Source: Variovorax paradoxus (GTDB taxonomy: Bacteria > Pseudomonadota > Gammaproteobacteria > Burkholderiales > Burkholderiaceae_C). Taken from it: DNA of 64,000 nucleotides. A program made the translations under genes and the position numbers. Below the pieces are notes generated by a model. The model did not search any database. It was not told the origin of the DNA and worked only from the letters and a program-made list of their open reading frames with translations. The stretch covers positions 3,038,001-3,102,000 of the forward strand of contig NZ_CP046622.1 of the NCBI RefSeq assembly GCF_009755665.1. The letters are read 5' to 3'. Positions 15,611 to 23,991 of the stretch are shown here, piece after piece (position 1 is the first letter of the stretch; every line of letters begins with the position of its first letter).

Positions 15611-15898
15611 ATGTTCATCGTGCTCCTCAAGTTCTCCGGCAACAAGGCCAATGCAGCCCAGTGGATGGAAGGCCACAAGGCATGGCTCCAGCGCGGTTTC
15701 GACGACGGCGTGTTCATGCTCTCCGGCAGCCTCAAGCCCAACCAGGGCGGTGCCGTGCTTGCGCACCGCACGACCATGGCCGAGCTGCAGGCGCGCGTCG
15801 ATGCCGATCCGTTCGTTGCCGAGAACGTCGTAAGCGCCGAGATCATGGAAATTGCGCCGGCCCGCGCCGACGAGCGGCTCGGCTTTCTGCTGGGCTGA
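15611..15898 (+). CDS. YciI-family protein
   Basis: This 95-residue ferredoxin-like-fold protein has the YciI signatures MFIVLLKFSGNK, HKAWLQRGFDDGVFMLSG and ADPFVAENV. The conserved His and Asp are thought to form an active site, but the reaction is unknown; some relatives are dehalogenases or muconolactone-isomerase-like. It follows the TetR gene and is probably controlled by it, which suggests a role with a small reactive or aromatic compound. Confidence 0.85.
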   Translation: MFIVLLKFSGNKANAAQWMEGHKAWLQRGFDDGVFMLSGSLKPNQGGAVLAHRTTMAELQARVDADPFVAENVVSAEIMEIAPARADERLGFLLG

Positions 15899-15923
15899 CC
15901 ATCCCTATAGCCGCCTCCACCTG

Positions 15924-16544
15924 ATGACCACATTGATCAACGGCCCAGACGGCCAACCGCGCTGCCGCTGGTGCGCAAGCGCGCCCGAATTCCTTGCCTA
16001 CCACGACACCGAATGGGGCTTTCCGGTAGCGGACGACCGCCGCCTGTTCGAAAAGCTCTGCCTGGAAGGCTTCCAGTCGGGGTTGAGCTGGCGCACCATC
16101 CTTGCCAAACGGGAAAACTTTCGCGCGGCGTTCCACGGGTTCGACTTCAACAAGGTGGCCCGCTTCACCGCGCAAGACGTCGAGCGCTTGCTGCAAGACG
16201 CGGGCATCGTCCGGCATCGGGGCAAGATCGAGGCGGTGATCCACAACGCCGCACGGGCGCAAGAACTGGTTGCAAGCCACGGCTCGCTGGCGGCCTTTTT
16301 CTGGAGCCATGAGCCCGATGCCGGCGCGCTCGCGGAACCGCAGAGCGCATCGACCTCCGAGGCTTCCATCGCGCTGTCCAAGGCACTGAAGAAGCTCGGC
16401 TGGAAGTTCGTCGGGCCAACGACCGTTTACGCCTTCATGCAGGCCATGGGCCTCATCAACGACCATGCGCAAGGCTGCGTGATCCGGGGGAAGGCGCAAC
16501 ACGCGCGAAGCAGGTTCAAGAGGCCGCACGCCGCAGCAGGCTGA
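15924..16544 (+). CDS. tag: DNA-3-methyladenine glycosylase I
   Basis: This 206-residue base-excision enzyme removes 3-methyladenine. Zinc-site residues typical of Tag are visible: Cys in RCRWC near residue 14-17, His in YHDTEWG, and His and Cys in NDHAQGC near the C-terminus. The catalytic-region segment FQSGLSWRTILAKRENFR and the LGWKFVGPTTVYAFMQA helix also match. E. coli Tag is 187 residues. The ATG at 15924 lies 25 bases after the YciI stop. Confidence 0.93.
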   Translation: MTTLINGPDGQPRCRWCASAPEFLAYHDTEWGFPVADDRRLFEKLCLEGFQSGLSWRTILAKRENFRAAFHGFDFNKVARFTAQDVERLLQDAGIVRHRGKIEAVIHNAARAQELVASHGSLAAFFWSHEPDAGALAEPQSASTSEASIALSKALKKLGWKFVGPTTVYAFMQAMGLINDHAQGCVIRGKAQHARSRFKRPHAAAG

Positions 16545-16591
16545 ACCGGCGGCCGGTGCCCGACAGTATGATTCCGGCCTTCGCTGTCATC

Positions 16592-16948
16592 ATGCGCCGC
16601 ATTCTTCTCCGACTCCTGCTGCTCGCCGTGTTCTTCAACACGGCCGTCGGCATGCCCTTGCACGAAGCAGAGCATCTGCAGCAGGCGGGGCCGGAACTTG
16701 CGCAAGAGTGGCGTTCGCTGAATGCCGGCCTCAGCGACGACACCGACGGCCACGGCGCGGAAGCCCAGGCGCTGTGCTCGTGGTGCGTGGCGTTCGCCCA
16801 GCAGGCCAGCGCCCTCGCTGCGCCGCCGATCTACATGGCCGGCCGGGCCGAACCGGCTGCGCTCCAGGCGACACGGCCCGCCACTGCATTCGTTCCCGAT
16901 CCTGAACGCTGGCCCTTCGCCTCGCGCGATCCCCCTGCACTCGCCTGA
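16592..16948 (+). CDS. DUF2946-like small exported protein
   Basis: This encodes 118 residues opening with a basic, very hydrophobic signal (MRRILLRLLLLAVFFNTAVG). The mature part has a His-rich stretch (HEAEHL), an acidic HG motif and a CSWC pair, the pattern of DUF2946 proteins often found beside TonB receptors and copper genes. Metal binding is plausible but unproven. In-frame ATGs at 16556 and 16568 give longer, less signal-like starts. A TonB-dependent receptor gene follows after 146 bases. Confidence 0.65.
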   Translation: MRRILLRLLLLAVFFNTAVGMPLHEAEHLQQAGPELAQEWRSLNAGLSDDTDGHGAEAQALCSWCVAFAQQASALAAPPIYMAGRAEPAALQATRPATAFVPDPERWPFASRDPPALA

Positions 16949-17094
16949 CATCCGCCGCTGAGGCGGACTGTTGCCTGCTCGCCCCGCTGCCCGGTGCTTC
17001 ATAGGCCCGGCCGCGTACTTACCAGTTTCTTCCCGATTTCTGCCTTGCCGCGCCTTCGTCGCGCAGCCCGGCCGTCTCTTGTCGAGTGCCGTTC

Positions 17095-19272
17095 ATGATT
17101 TCCAATCTCACCTCCACCCCTTTCGCGGGGCGCCGGATTCCCGGTTTCCGCCTGCTTCCTCCGGCCCTTGCAGTGGCGAGCCTTTTTGCCGGACCGGCCT
17201 TCGCCCAATCGGCGACCGAAGCCCCGGCGACAGCCGAGCTGTCGACCATCGAAGTCATCGGCCGGACCGAGTCCGGCGCCTACCACTCCGAAGAAGCTGC
17301 CGGCGCCAAGACAGAACTGCCGCTGCGCGAGCTGCCGCAATCGGTGCGCATCGTCACGCGCCAGGCCATCGACGACCTGGGCGCCACCAAGCTGGACGAC
17401 GTGCTCGACTATGTGGGTGGCGTTTCGCGCCAGAACAACTTTGGCGGCCTGTGGGACAACATTGCGATCCGCGGTCTACCCGGCAACGAGAACACCGGCA
17501 TGGCCACGCTGCTGAATGGCTTCTCGTCCAATCGCGGCTTCAATGCGCCGCGAGATCTTGCGGGCGTGGAGCGCATCGAATTTCTCAAGGGCACGGCCGC
17601 CGCGCTCTACGGCAGCAGCGAGCCGGGCGGCACGCTCAATATCGTGTCCAAGCGGCCGCTCTGGAAAGCCGCGCATTCGGTCGAGGGGTATGCCGGCAGT
17701 CATGGCTTGAAGCGCGGCGCATTCGACAGCACCGGCCCCCTCGGGGAAAACCTCGCCTATCGGCTCAACGTTGCGGTGGAAGACCGGGACAGCTTTCGCG
17801 ACCATGTGAGCGCCAAGCGCCAGGTGATTGCGCCCGCCTTCACCTGGAAGCTGGGCCGCGACACGGTGCTGGAGTACGCGGGCGAGGTACTTCGCCACAA
17901 GACGCCGCTGGACCGCGGCGTGGTGGCCGTCAACAACCGGCTGGGCGCAATTCCGCGCAGCCGTTTCCTGGGCGAACCCGCCGACGGCGACGTGACCGTC
18001 GACAACCAGACGCACCAATTCGTTCTTTCGCATGAATGGAACACCAACTGGCGAAGCCGCGTGGGTCTTTCCTATCGCGAAACCTCGATCAACGGCTTTG
18101 CAACCGAGGCAACCGCGCTGCAGGCCAACGGCAACCTGACGCGCCAGCGGCGCTTTCGCGATTTCGACTCCCACGACACAGCCTTGCAGGCCGAGCTGCA
18201 GGGCAAGGTGCACACGGGCAGTATCGAGCACGAGCTGCTGTTCGGCGCGGAGAGCTTTCGCTTCGGAATGGATTCGGTGATGCTGCGGGTGAATCCGAGC
18301 GCCGCGCGGCCGTACGCCATCAACATCTACAACCCCGTCTACGGCCAACCGCAACCCACGCCGGGCGCGAACACCGATACCCTGGAGCAGCAGCGCGGCA
18401 CTGCGTTCTATGTGCAGGACGCCATCAAGCTCACGCCCGAATGGCGGCTGGTGGCTGGTGTGCGGGTGGACAATTACCGCCAGTCGCTGCTGAACCGCCG
18501 CACGAACACCACGGCCGAACAGGACCCATCGGCCACCTCGCCTCGCATCGGCCTGAGCTGGCTGCCGACGCCGCAGTGGACTTTGTATGCGAACGCGGGC
18601 CGCTCGTTCCGCCCGAACGTCGGCTCGGACTTTGCGGCCAACAGCTTCGCGCCGGAGACCGGCCGCGCGCTGGAGCTTGGCACCAAGTGGGAGAGCGCGG
18701 ACCAGCGCATCGGCGCGACCGCCGCGCTGTTCGACATTCGCAAGCGCAACGTGCTGACCTCCGACCCGGTGAACGCCGGCTACTCGGTCTCCGCGGGAGA
18801 AATTCGCAGCCGCGGCCTCGAACTCGACTTTGCGGGCCAGGTCACGAAGAACTGGCGGGTCAATGCGAGCCTGGTGTTCAACGACGTGGAAATTGCGAAG
18901 GACCACAGCCTGGAAGTTGGCGGACGCCTGCTCAACGTGCCGAAGGTCAACGGCAGCGTGCTTGCCGTGTACGAGGACGCCTTTGCCAACGGGCAGCGCT
19001 ACGGCATTGGCGGGGGCGTCACTTACGTGGGCAAGCGGCTGGGCCAGGCCCGCACGCAGGCCGAGGCCAATGCCGGAACGCCCGCGTTCGACCTGCCCAG
19101 CTACACCACGGCCAAGCTGGTCGCCTACTGGCGCCTCAACCCCACGCTGCGGCTGACGCTGGATGTCGACAACCTTTTCGACAAGACCTACTACACGAGC
19201 TCCTACAGCCGCGTGTGGGTGACGCCGGGAACGGCACGCACCATCACCGTCGGCCTGCAGGCCCGGTTCTGA
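17095..19272 (+). CDS. TonB-dependent siderophore receptor
   Basis: This 725-residue outer-membrane receptor has a signal peptide ending near PAFAQ (about residue 38), a TonB-box-like STIEVIG, a plug domain (LPLRELPQSVRIVTRQAIDDL, DDVLDYVGGVSRQN, VERIEFLKGTAAALYG) and a long beta barrel ending in the expected aromatic residue (GLQARF). The plug motifs place it with FhuA/FecA-like ferric siderophore receptors. The ATG at 17095 is used; a GTG at 17086 is alternative. It is followed after 18 bases by an ABC ATPase, suggesting joint work in metal or metallophore transport. No Fur box was identified with confidence. Confidence 0.92.
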   Translation: MISNLTSTPFAGRRIPGFRLLPPALAVASLFAGPAFAQSATEAPATAELSTIEVIGRTESGAYHSEEAAGAKTELPLRELPQSVRIVTRQAIDDLGATKLDDVLDYVGGVSRQNNFGGLWDNIAIRGLPGNENTGMATLLNGFSSNRGFNAPRDLAGVERIEFLKGTAAALYGSSEPGGTLNIVSKRPLWKAAHSVEGYAGSHGLKRGAFDSTGPLGENLAYRLNVAVEDRDSFRDHVSAKRQVIAPAFTWKLGRDTVLEYAGEVLRHKTPLDRGVVAVNNRLGAIPRSRFLGEPADGDVTVDNQTHQFVLSHEWNTNWRSRVGLSYRETSINGFATEATALQANGNLTRQRRFRDFDSHDTALQAELQGKVHTGSIEHELLFGAESFRFGMDSVMLRVNPSAARPYAINIYNPVYGQPQPTPGANTDTLEQQRGTAFYVQDAIKLTPEWRLVAGVRVDNYRQSLLNRRTNTTAEQDPSATSPRIGLSWLPTPQWTLYANAGRSFRPNVGSDFAANSFAPETGRALELGTKWESADQRIGATAALFDIRKRNVLTSDPVNAGYSVSAGEIRSRGLELDFAGQVTKNWRVNASLVFNDVEIAKDHSLEVGGRLLNVPKVNGSVLAVYEDAFANGQRYGIGGGVTYVGKRLGQARTQAEANAGTPAFDLPSYTTAKLVAYWRLNPTLRLTLDVDNLFDKTYYTSSYSRVWVTPGTARTITVGLQARF

Positions 19273-19290
19273 CGCGAGGAAATACAGATC

Positions 19291-20049
19291 ATGACCGTGA
19301 CCGACTTTGCACCGCCGCACGCCGCGGCGCACCCCGCGCTGGAGGCCCACAGCGTGGTTGCCGGCTATGGCGCGCACATCATCCTGCACGGGCTGGACCT
19401 GAGGGTCGAGGCCGGTGAGATCTATGCGCTGCTGGGTGCCAACGGCGCCGGCAAGACCACCACGCTGAGCCTCTTCCTGGGCTTCGTGCAACCCGCCAGC
19501 GGCCGCGTGCGGGTGAACGGCACCGACCCGGTGGCGGACCCGACAGGCGCACGGCGCCAGCTTGCCTACATACCCGAGAACGTGGCGCTCTACGAGCACC
19601 TGAGCGCGCGCGAGAACGTGGCCTACCTGCTCCACCTTGCCGGCCAGCCTGCATCCGCGCAGGCCATCGACGAGGCATTGGCCAGCGCCGGACTGGACGC
19701 CGCCGCGCACGGTCGGCGCGTGTCGGGGTTCTCGAAAGGCATGCGCCAGAAGGTGGCGATTGCCTTGGCGCTCGCGCGCAAGGTGCCAGCGCTGCTGCTG
19801 GACGAGCCCACCTCCGGGCTGGACCCGCAGGCCACCACCGAGTTCAGCCGCATCCTCGGGCTGCTGCGCTCGCAAGGTGTGGCCGTGCTCATGGTGACGC
19901 ACGACTTGCTCGGCGCCGCCGACGTGGCCGACCGCATCGGCTTCATCGAACGCGGGCGGCTGATCGAAGAAGTCGCCGCCTCGGGCACCGAGCGCTTCGA
20001 CGTGCGTGCATTGCACCGCCGCTACGCGGGCCAGGAGGCGCAGCAATGA
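19291..20049 (+). CDS. ABC transporter ATP-binding protein (ABC-2 type)
   Basis: This 252-residue ATPase has Walker A GANGAGKTT (49-57), a degenerate signature SGFSKGM (145-151) and Walker B ALLLDEP (about 167-173), followed by the VTHD switch. The FSKGM signature is typical of NosF/GldA/CcmA-like exporters, not of importers. It overlaps the next gene by 4 bases (20046-20049). A ribosome-binding AGGA lies about 10 bases ahead of the ATG. Confidence 0.92.
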   Translation: MTVTDFAPPHAAAHPALEAHSVVAGYGAHIILHGLDLRVEAGEIYALLGANGAGKTTTLSLFLGFVQPASGRVRVNGTDPVADPTGARRQLAYIPENVALYEHLSARENVAYLLHLAGQPASAQAIDEALASAGLDAAAHGRRVSGFSKGMRQKVAIALALARKVPALLLDEPTSGLDPQATTEFSRILGLLRSQGVAVLMVTHDLLGAADVADRIGFIERGRLIEEVAASGTERFDVRALHRRYAGQEAQQ

Positions 20050-21473
20050 GCGTCGCACTGCACATTGCGCGCGAGGAATGGCGCCTGCTGCGCCGCGACC
20101 GCGTCGCCGTGCTCGGGCTCGTGTTGCTGCTGCTGTTGACGGCCGTGGCCACCTTCACGGCCTGGGAACAGCGCCGCACGACCGATACGGAACGCGCGCG
20201 CCACCAGGGGCAAGTCGACCATGAATTCGAAACCCAGCCCGACCGGCACCCTCACCGCATGGTGCACTACGGGCACTTCGTTTTCCGGCCGCTGAACCCG
20301 CTTGCCGCTTTCGACCCCGGGGTCGACGCCTACACGGGCCACACGCTCTTCCTTGAAGGGCACCGGCAGAACAGCGCCAATTTTGGCGACGTGCGGCAGT
20401 CTTCGCTGCTGCTGCGCTTCGGCCAGCTCACCCCTGCCTTCGTGCTGCAGGTGCTGGCGCCGTTGCTGCTCATCTTTGTCGGCCATGCGGCGCTGGCGCG
20501 GGAGCGCGAATCGGGCACGTTGCGGGTACTGCTCGCGCAAGGGGTCCGCCCGCGACAAATCGTGGCGGGCAAGTTGCTGGCGCTGTGCGGCGTTGCGGCC
20601 GCGGCATTGCTGCCTGCATTGCTGGCGCTGTTGTGGATCGGTGCGGCAACCCCCGCTCCCGCCGGTCTGGCAATTGCAATGGCGGCAGGCTACGGCGTGT
20701 GGCTGCTTATCTGGGCCGTCGGCATCGTCGGCGTTTCTGCGTGGTTTGGGCGCGGACGCGATGCCCTGGTTGCATTGCTCGCGCTCTGGGCCGTCAGCGT
20801 GGTGCTGGTGCCGCGGCTGGCGCCCGAGATCGCGGCCTCGGTGCTTGCGCTGCCCACGCGCTTCGAGACCGACATCGCGGTGGCGCGCGACCTGGCTGCG
20901 CTGGGCGACAGCCACGACCCGGATGACCCCTACTTCGCCGGCTTCAAGAAAAAAGTGCTCGCGCAGTACGGCGTTTCTCGCGTGGAAGACCTCCCCGTCA
21001 ACTACAAGGGCCTGCTCGGCATGGAAGGCGAACGGCTGACCAGCGCGCTCTTCGAGCGCTACGCCAATGCGAGCTTCGAGCGGCAAGCGGCGCAGCTGCG
21101 CCGCGTTGACGCCTTTGCGCTGATCAGCCCGGTGATCGCGCTGCGCCGCCTTTCGATGGCCGCTGCGGGCACCGACCTGCAGAACTACCGCCGCTTCGTC
21201 GAACAGGCCGAGCGCCATCGCTATCGCATGGTGCAGGAGCTCAACCGCCTGCAAGCCGAAAAGCTCAGCTTCGCGGGCGACCGCTCCAGCCGCGACAGCC
21301 GCATCAGCCACGCGCATTGGCATGGCGTTGCCGACTTTCGCTACCAAGCCGCACCACCGGCCGAGGCGCTGCGCCGCGCGGCGCCCGCCGCGGGAGTGCT
21401 GCTGCTCTGGCTGGTGGTGCTCGCAGGTTTGCTGGCCGTGGCCACACGCCGTCTCGGGAGGGTGACGCGATGA
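20046..21473 (+). CDS. ABC-2 type permease with DUF3526-like architecture
   Basis: This 475-residue membrane protein has one N-terminal span (about 22-40), a large periplasmic-looking loop with HYGHFVF and FGDVRQSS segments, a cluster of spans (about 140-275) including the RERESGTLRVLLAQ coupling motif of ABC-2 permeases, a second soluble stretch (about 290-440) and a final span near the C-terminus. DUF3526 proteins have this layout. It probably pairs with the following permease and the preceding ATPase. The substrate is unknown. Confidence 0.85.
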   Translation: MSVALHIAREEWRLLRRDRVAVLGLVLLLLLTAVATFTAWEQRRTTDTERARHQGQVDHEFETQPDRHPHRMVHYGHFVFRPLNPLAAFDPGVDAYTGHTLFLEGHRQNSANFGDVRQSSLLLRFGQLTPAFVLQVLAPLLLIFVGHAALARERESGTLRVLLAQGVRPRQIVAGKLLALCGVAAAALLPALLALLWIGAATPAPAGLAIAMAAGYGVWLLIWAVGIVGVSAWFGRGRDALVALLALWAVSVVLVPRLAPEIAASVLALPTRFETDIAVARDLAALGDSHDPDDPYFAGFKKKVLAQYGVSRVEDLPVNYKGLLGMEGERLTSALFERYANASFERQAAQLRRVDAFALISPVIALRRLSMAAAGTDLQNYRRFVEQAERHRYRMVQELNRLQAEKLSFAGDRSSRDSRISHAHWHGVADFRYQAAPPAEALRRAAPAAGVLLLWLVVLAGLLAVATRRLGRVTR

Positions 21474-22834
21474 ATTGGGTTGCCCATGAATTGCGCCTGC
21501 TGGTGCGCTCGAAACTCGCGCTGTCTGCATTGACGCTGCTGTTGGTGCTGTCGGCTCTTGCGGTGCTTTCAGGCATGCGCGAAGTCGAGCGCCAGCAGCA
21601 GACCATTGCGCGCCTGGAGGGGCTGCAGCAGCAGGAACTCGCGGCACAGGCGCGCAAGTACACCCATGGCGGCGACGCCGGTTCGGCCGCCTACTACACC
21701 TTTCACGGCACCTGGGATGCGCCCTCGCCCACGGCCTTCCTTGCGCTTGGCCTGCGCGATGCCGCGCCCTACGTGCTGCGCGTGCGCGCCCTGGCCCTGC
21801 AAGCCCAGCTGCACGAAGGCGAGAGCTTCAACCCCGAACTGGCGCTGGCCGGACGTTTCGACTTTGCCTTTGTGCTGGTGTACCTGGCGCCGCTGTTTCT
21901 CATTGCGCTCTTGTACGACCTGGTTTCGGGTGAACGCCGCTCGGGCCGCCTGAGTACGCTGCTGGCCATGCCCGGCGCCGGCCGCGGCCTGTGGCTGCGC
22001 CGCGCGGGCTTGCGCACGGCGCTGGTCTTCGGCTGCCTGGTGTTGCCTGTGCTGGCGGGCGCACCGGCTAGCGGCACCGCCATCGAAGCCTTGGGCATCG
22101 TGCTGTTGGTCACGGCCGGCTACCTCGCGCTCTGGAGCGGGCTGGCGTTGATCGTCGCAACGCGAAGCGGGAGCTCCGCCGCCAACGCGATGGCACTCAT
22201 GGGCTGCTGGGCCGTGCTGACGCTCATCCTGCCGACCCTTGCCAACGCCGTGCTCGCGCGCGCCGTGCCTGTTCACCAGGGCGTGGAGTTGATGCTGGCA
22301 CAGCGCCAGGCCGTGCACGGCGCGTGGGACTTGCCGCCGGAGGCGACGATGGAGAAGTTCTTCCGCACACACCCCGAATGGCGGGACACCTCGCCGCTAC
22401 CCTCGGGCTTTCACTGGAAGTGGTACTACGCGTTTCAGCAGCTCGGCGACGAGAGCGCGGCACCGCAGGTGGCGGCTTATCGCGATGGCCTGCTTGCGCG
22501 CCAGCGCTGGACCTCGCGGCTGGGCTGGCTGCTGCCGGGCGTCGGCGTGCAGGCCGCATTGCATCGGCAGGCCGATACCGACTTGCAGGCGCAGCTGGCG
22601 TATCAAGACCGCATCGCCGAATTTCATGCCCGGTTGCGCGCCTTCTACTACCCGTACCTGTTCAACGACGTGCGCTTCGGTCCGCAGGACTTTGCCTCCC
22701 AGCCTCACTTCAGCCCGTCGTCGCAACCGGCGGAAGTGCCCCTCGAACAGCTGCTGGGGCTGCTGCTGATGGGCGCGGCGGTTCTGGCGCTGGGCGTGGA
22801 CGCGGCCGGCCGGGTGCGCCCGAGCGCCGGTTGA
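21470..22834 (+). CDS. Second ABC-2 type permease (DUF3526-like)
   Basis: This 454-residue protein parallels the preceding permease: N-terminal span, soluble loop, span cluster with GERRSGRLSTLLAMPGAG as the cytosolic coupling motif, and a C-terminal span. The ATG at 21470 overlaps the previous TGA by 4 bases, so the ATPase and both permeases form one translationally coupled unit. It probably forms a heterodimeric exporter with its neighbour. The link with a siderophore receptor 18 bases upstream of the ATPase suggests metallophore-related traffic, which is inference. Confidence 0.85.
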   Translation: MNWVAHELRLLVRSKLALSALTLLLVLSALAVLSGMREVERQQQTIARLEGLQQQELAAQARKYTHGGDAGSAAYYTFHGTWDAPSPTAFLALGLRDAAPYVLRVRALALQAQLHEGESFNPELALAGRFDFAFVLVYLAPLFLIALLYDLVSGERRSGRLSTLLAMPGAGRGLWLRRAGLRTALVFGCLVLPVLAGAPASGTAIEALGIVLLVTAGYLALWSGLALIVATRSGSSAANAMALMGCWAVLTLILPTLANAVLARAVPVHQGVELMLAQRQAVHGAWDLPPEATMEKFFRTHPEWRDTSPLPSGFHWKWYYAFQQLGDESAAPQVAAYRDGLLARQRWTSRLGWLLPGVGVQAALHRQADTDLQAQLAYQDRIAEFHARLRAFYYPYLFNDVRFGPQDFASQPHFSPSSQPAEVPLEQLLGLLLMGAAVLALGVDAAGRVRPSAG

Positions 22835-22877
22835 TGAAGGCACGGAACTCGCGCGTGCGCCGCGGCTCTGACAAGCC

Positions 22878-23573
22878 ATGCGCGCCACGCCAGAACCAGG
22901 ATCCGACCGGGTTGAATCCCCACCGGATCGAGCACGATCCGAACGGATTGGTCCGGCGGACGGCATTCCACGGCGCGCCGTTGCCGCGGCGATGGTCGCC
23001 TTTCCGGCGCTCTGGCTGGGTGCCCGGGCTCAGCCTGCGGTAGCGCGGACGGCCACGCCGTCGCAGACCGAAGGCCCCTTCTATCCCGTCCGCCTGCCCA
23101 GCGACTCCGACAACGACCTGTTGCGCAACGGCACGCTGAAGTACCGCGGCGGCCAACCCGCATGGGTCGACGGCTCGGTGACCGACCTGGATGGCAAGCC
23201 GCTGAGAGGCGCGCAGGTCGAGATCTGGCAATGCGACGAAGACGGCCACTACCATCATCCCGGCGACGGGGACCGCGCCGATGCGGCGTTTCAGGGCTTC
23301 GGTCGCGTTGCAGTCGGCGAGGACGGCAGCTACCGCTTCCGCACCATCCGGCCCGTGCCCTACAGTGGCCGCACACCGCACATCCACGTCAAGGTGAAAC
23401 TGGGCACGCGTGAGCTGCTGACGACGCAGCTGTACGTGGCCGGCGACCCGGGCAACGCGCGCGACTACCTTTGGCGCAACCTTCCCCAAGCTGCAAGGGA
23501 CGCAGTTACGGTGCCTTTCGAGCGTGGAGCGGATGGATTGCGAGCGCGTTTTCCGATAGTGATTGCTGCGTGA
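22878..23573 (+). CDS. Exported intradiol ring-cleavage dioxygenase-like protein
   Basis: This 231-residue protein carries the intradiol dioxygenase fold: EGPFYPVRLPSDSDNDL, a GSVTDLDGKPLRGAQVEIWQC-like strand pair, and the non-haem ferric ligands Tyr in DGHYHHP, Tyr in PVPYSGR, and both His in TPHIHVK. Residues 30-56 look like an export signal with a twin Arg (IPRRAVAAAMVAFPALWLGARA), so a Tat-exported, folded iron protein is plausible. The N-terminus is odd for a signal peptide because about 30 polar residues precede the RR; an internal start at 22992 would remove it. The substrate is probably a catechol-like compound, perhaps a catecholate siderophore given the upstream receptor (speculation). 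Confidence 0.75.
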   Translation: MRATPEPGSDRVESPPDRARSERIGPADGIPRRAVAAAMVAFPALWLGARAQPAVARTATPSQTEGPFYPVRLPSDSDNDLLRNGTLKYRGGQPAWVDGSVTDLDGKPLRGAQVEIWQCDEDGHYHHPGDGDRADAAFQGFGRVAVGEDGSYRFRTIRPVPYSGRTPHIHVKVKLGTRELLTTQLYVAGDPGNARDYLWRNLPQAARDAVTVPFERGADGLRARFPIVIAA

Positions 23574-23704
23574 TCGCGCTCGGCAGAAGACTGCGCCAGC
23601 GATGACCATCGTCCTGCGAAGAACGCCGGCGTTTGTATCTTTTCGTACAACCGTGTACTCCATCCGCCTACAGCCGAAGGCCGGCAAAAACAAACAATGC
23701 CGGC

Positions 23705-23938
23705 ATGGTGGAACTGGACGACGACACAGATCAGCATGCCTTGGCCGCCCAGGCGGCAGAGTGGCGCCGGCGCGCGCTCCGTGGGGACCGGCACGCACGC
23801 GGCATCGCTCACGCCCTCGAGGTGAAAGTACGCAAGCTCCGCGGCGATATACCGACCACAGCTTTCGATCTGGACACGCGGCCGCTCGCACCTTGGCAGC
23901 CCTCCCGACGTTGGTGGAGCCCTTGGAGACGCGACTAG
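23705..23938 (+). CDS. Small conserved hypothetical protein
   Basis: This encodes 77 residues with a strongly polar, helical middle (AAEWRRRALRGDRHARGIAHALEVKVRKL) and a Trp/Arg-rich end (SRRWWSPWRRD). The pattern is typical of short proteins conserved in Comamonadaceae, but I know no function. A dyad GTACA-ACCG-TGTAC (23645-23658) 47 bases upstream could be part of its control region. A strong bidirectional terminator follows directly. Confidence 0.5.
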   Translation: MVELDDDTDQHALAAQAAEWRRRALRGDRHARGIAHALEVKVRKLRGDIPTTAFDLDTRPLAPWQPSRRWWSPWRRD

Positions 23939-23942
23939 GAAC

Positions 23943-23976
23943 AAAAAAAAGCCGCTGGGAATCAGCGGCTTTTTTT
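23943..23976. terminator. Bidirectional intrinsic terminator
   Basis: The perfect 7-base stem GCCGCTG/CAGCGGC with loop GGAAT is bracketed by a run of A on one side and T on the other. It can end transcription of the small plus-strand gene and of guaA on the minus strand. Confidence 0.9.
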
Positions 23977-23991
23977 ATGGAGAAGTGAACC

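Noticed and set aside
16949..17094. Possible riboswitch or Fur box before the TonB receptor
   Set aside because: No B12-box, AT-rich Fur dyad or other known regulatory motif could be recognised in this GC-rich interval.
17476..20058. A long minus-strand open frame opposite the TonB receptor and ABC ATPase
   Set aside because: Its composition (many Arg, His, Gly, Gln repeats) is that of an antisense GC-rich frame; the sense genes have clear domains.
23645..23658. Dyad GTACA-ACCG-TGTAC before the small gene at 23705
   Set aside because: Arms of five bases occur by chance often; mentioned with the gene but not called as a site.
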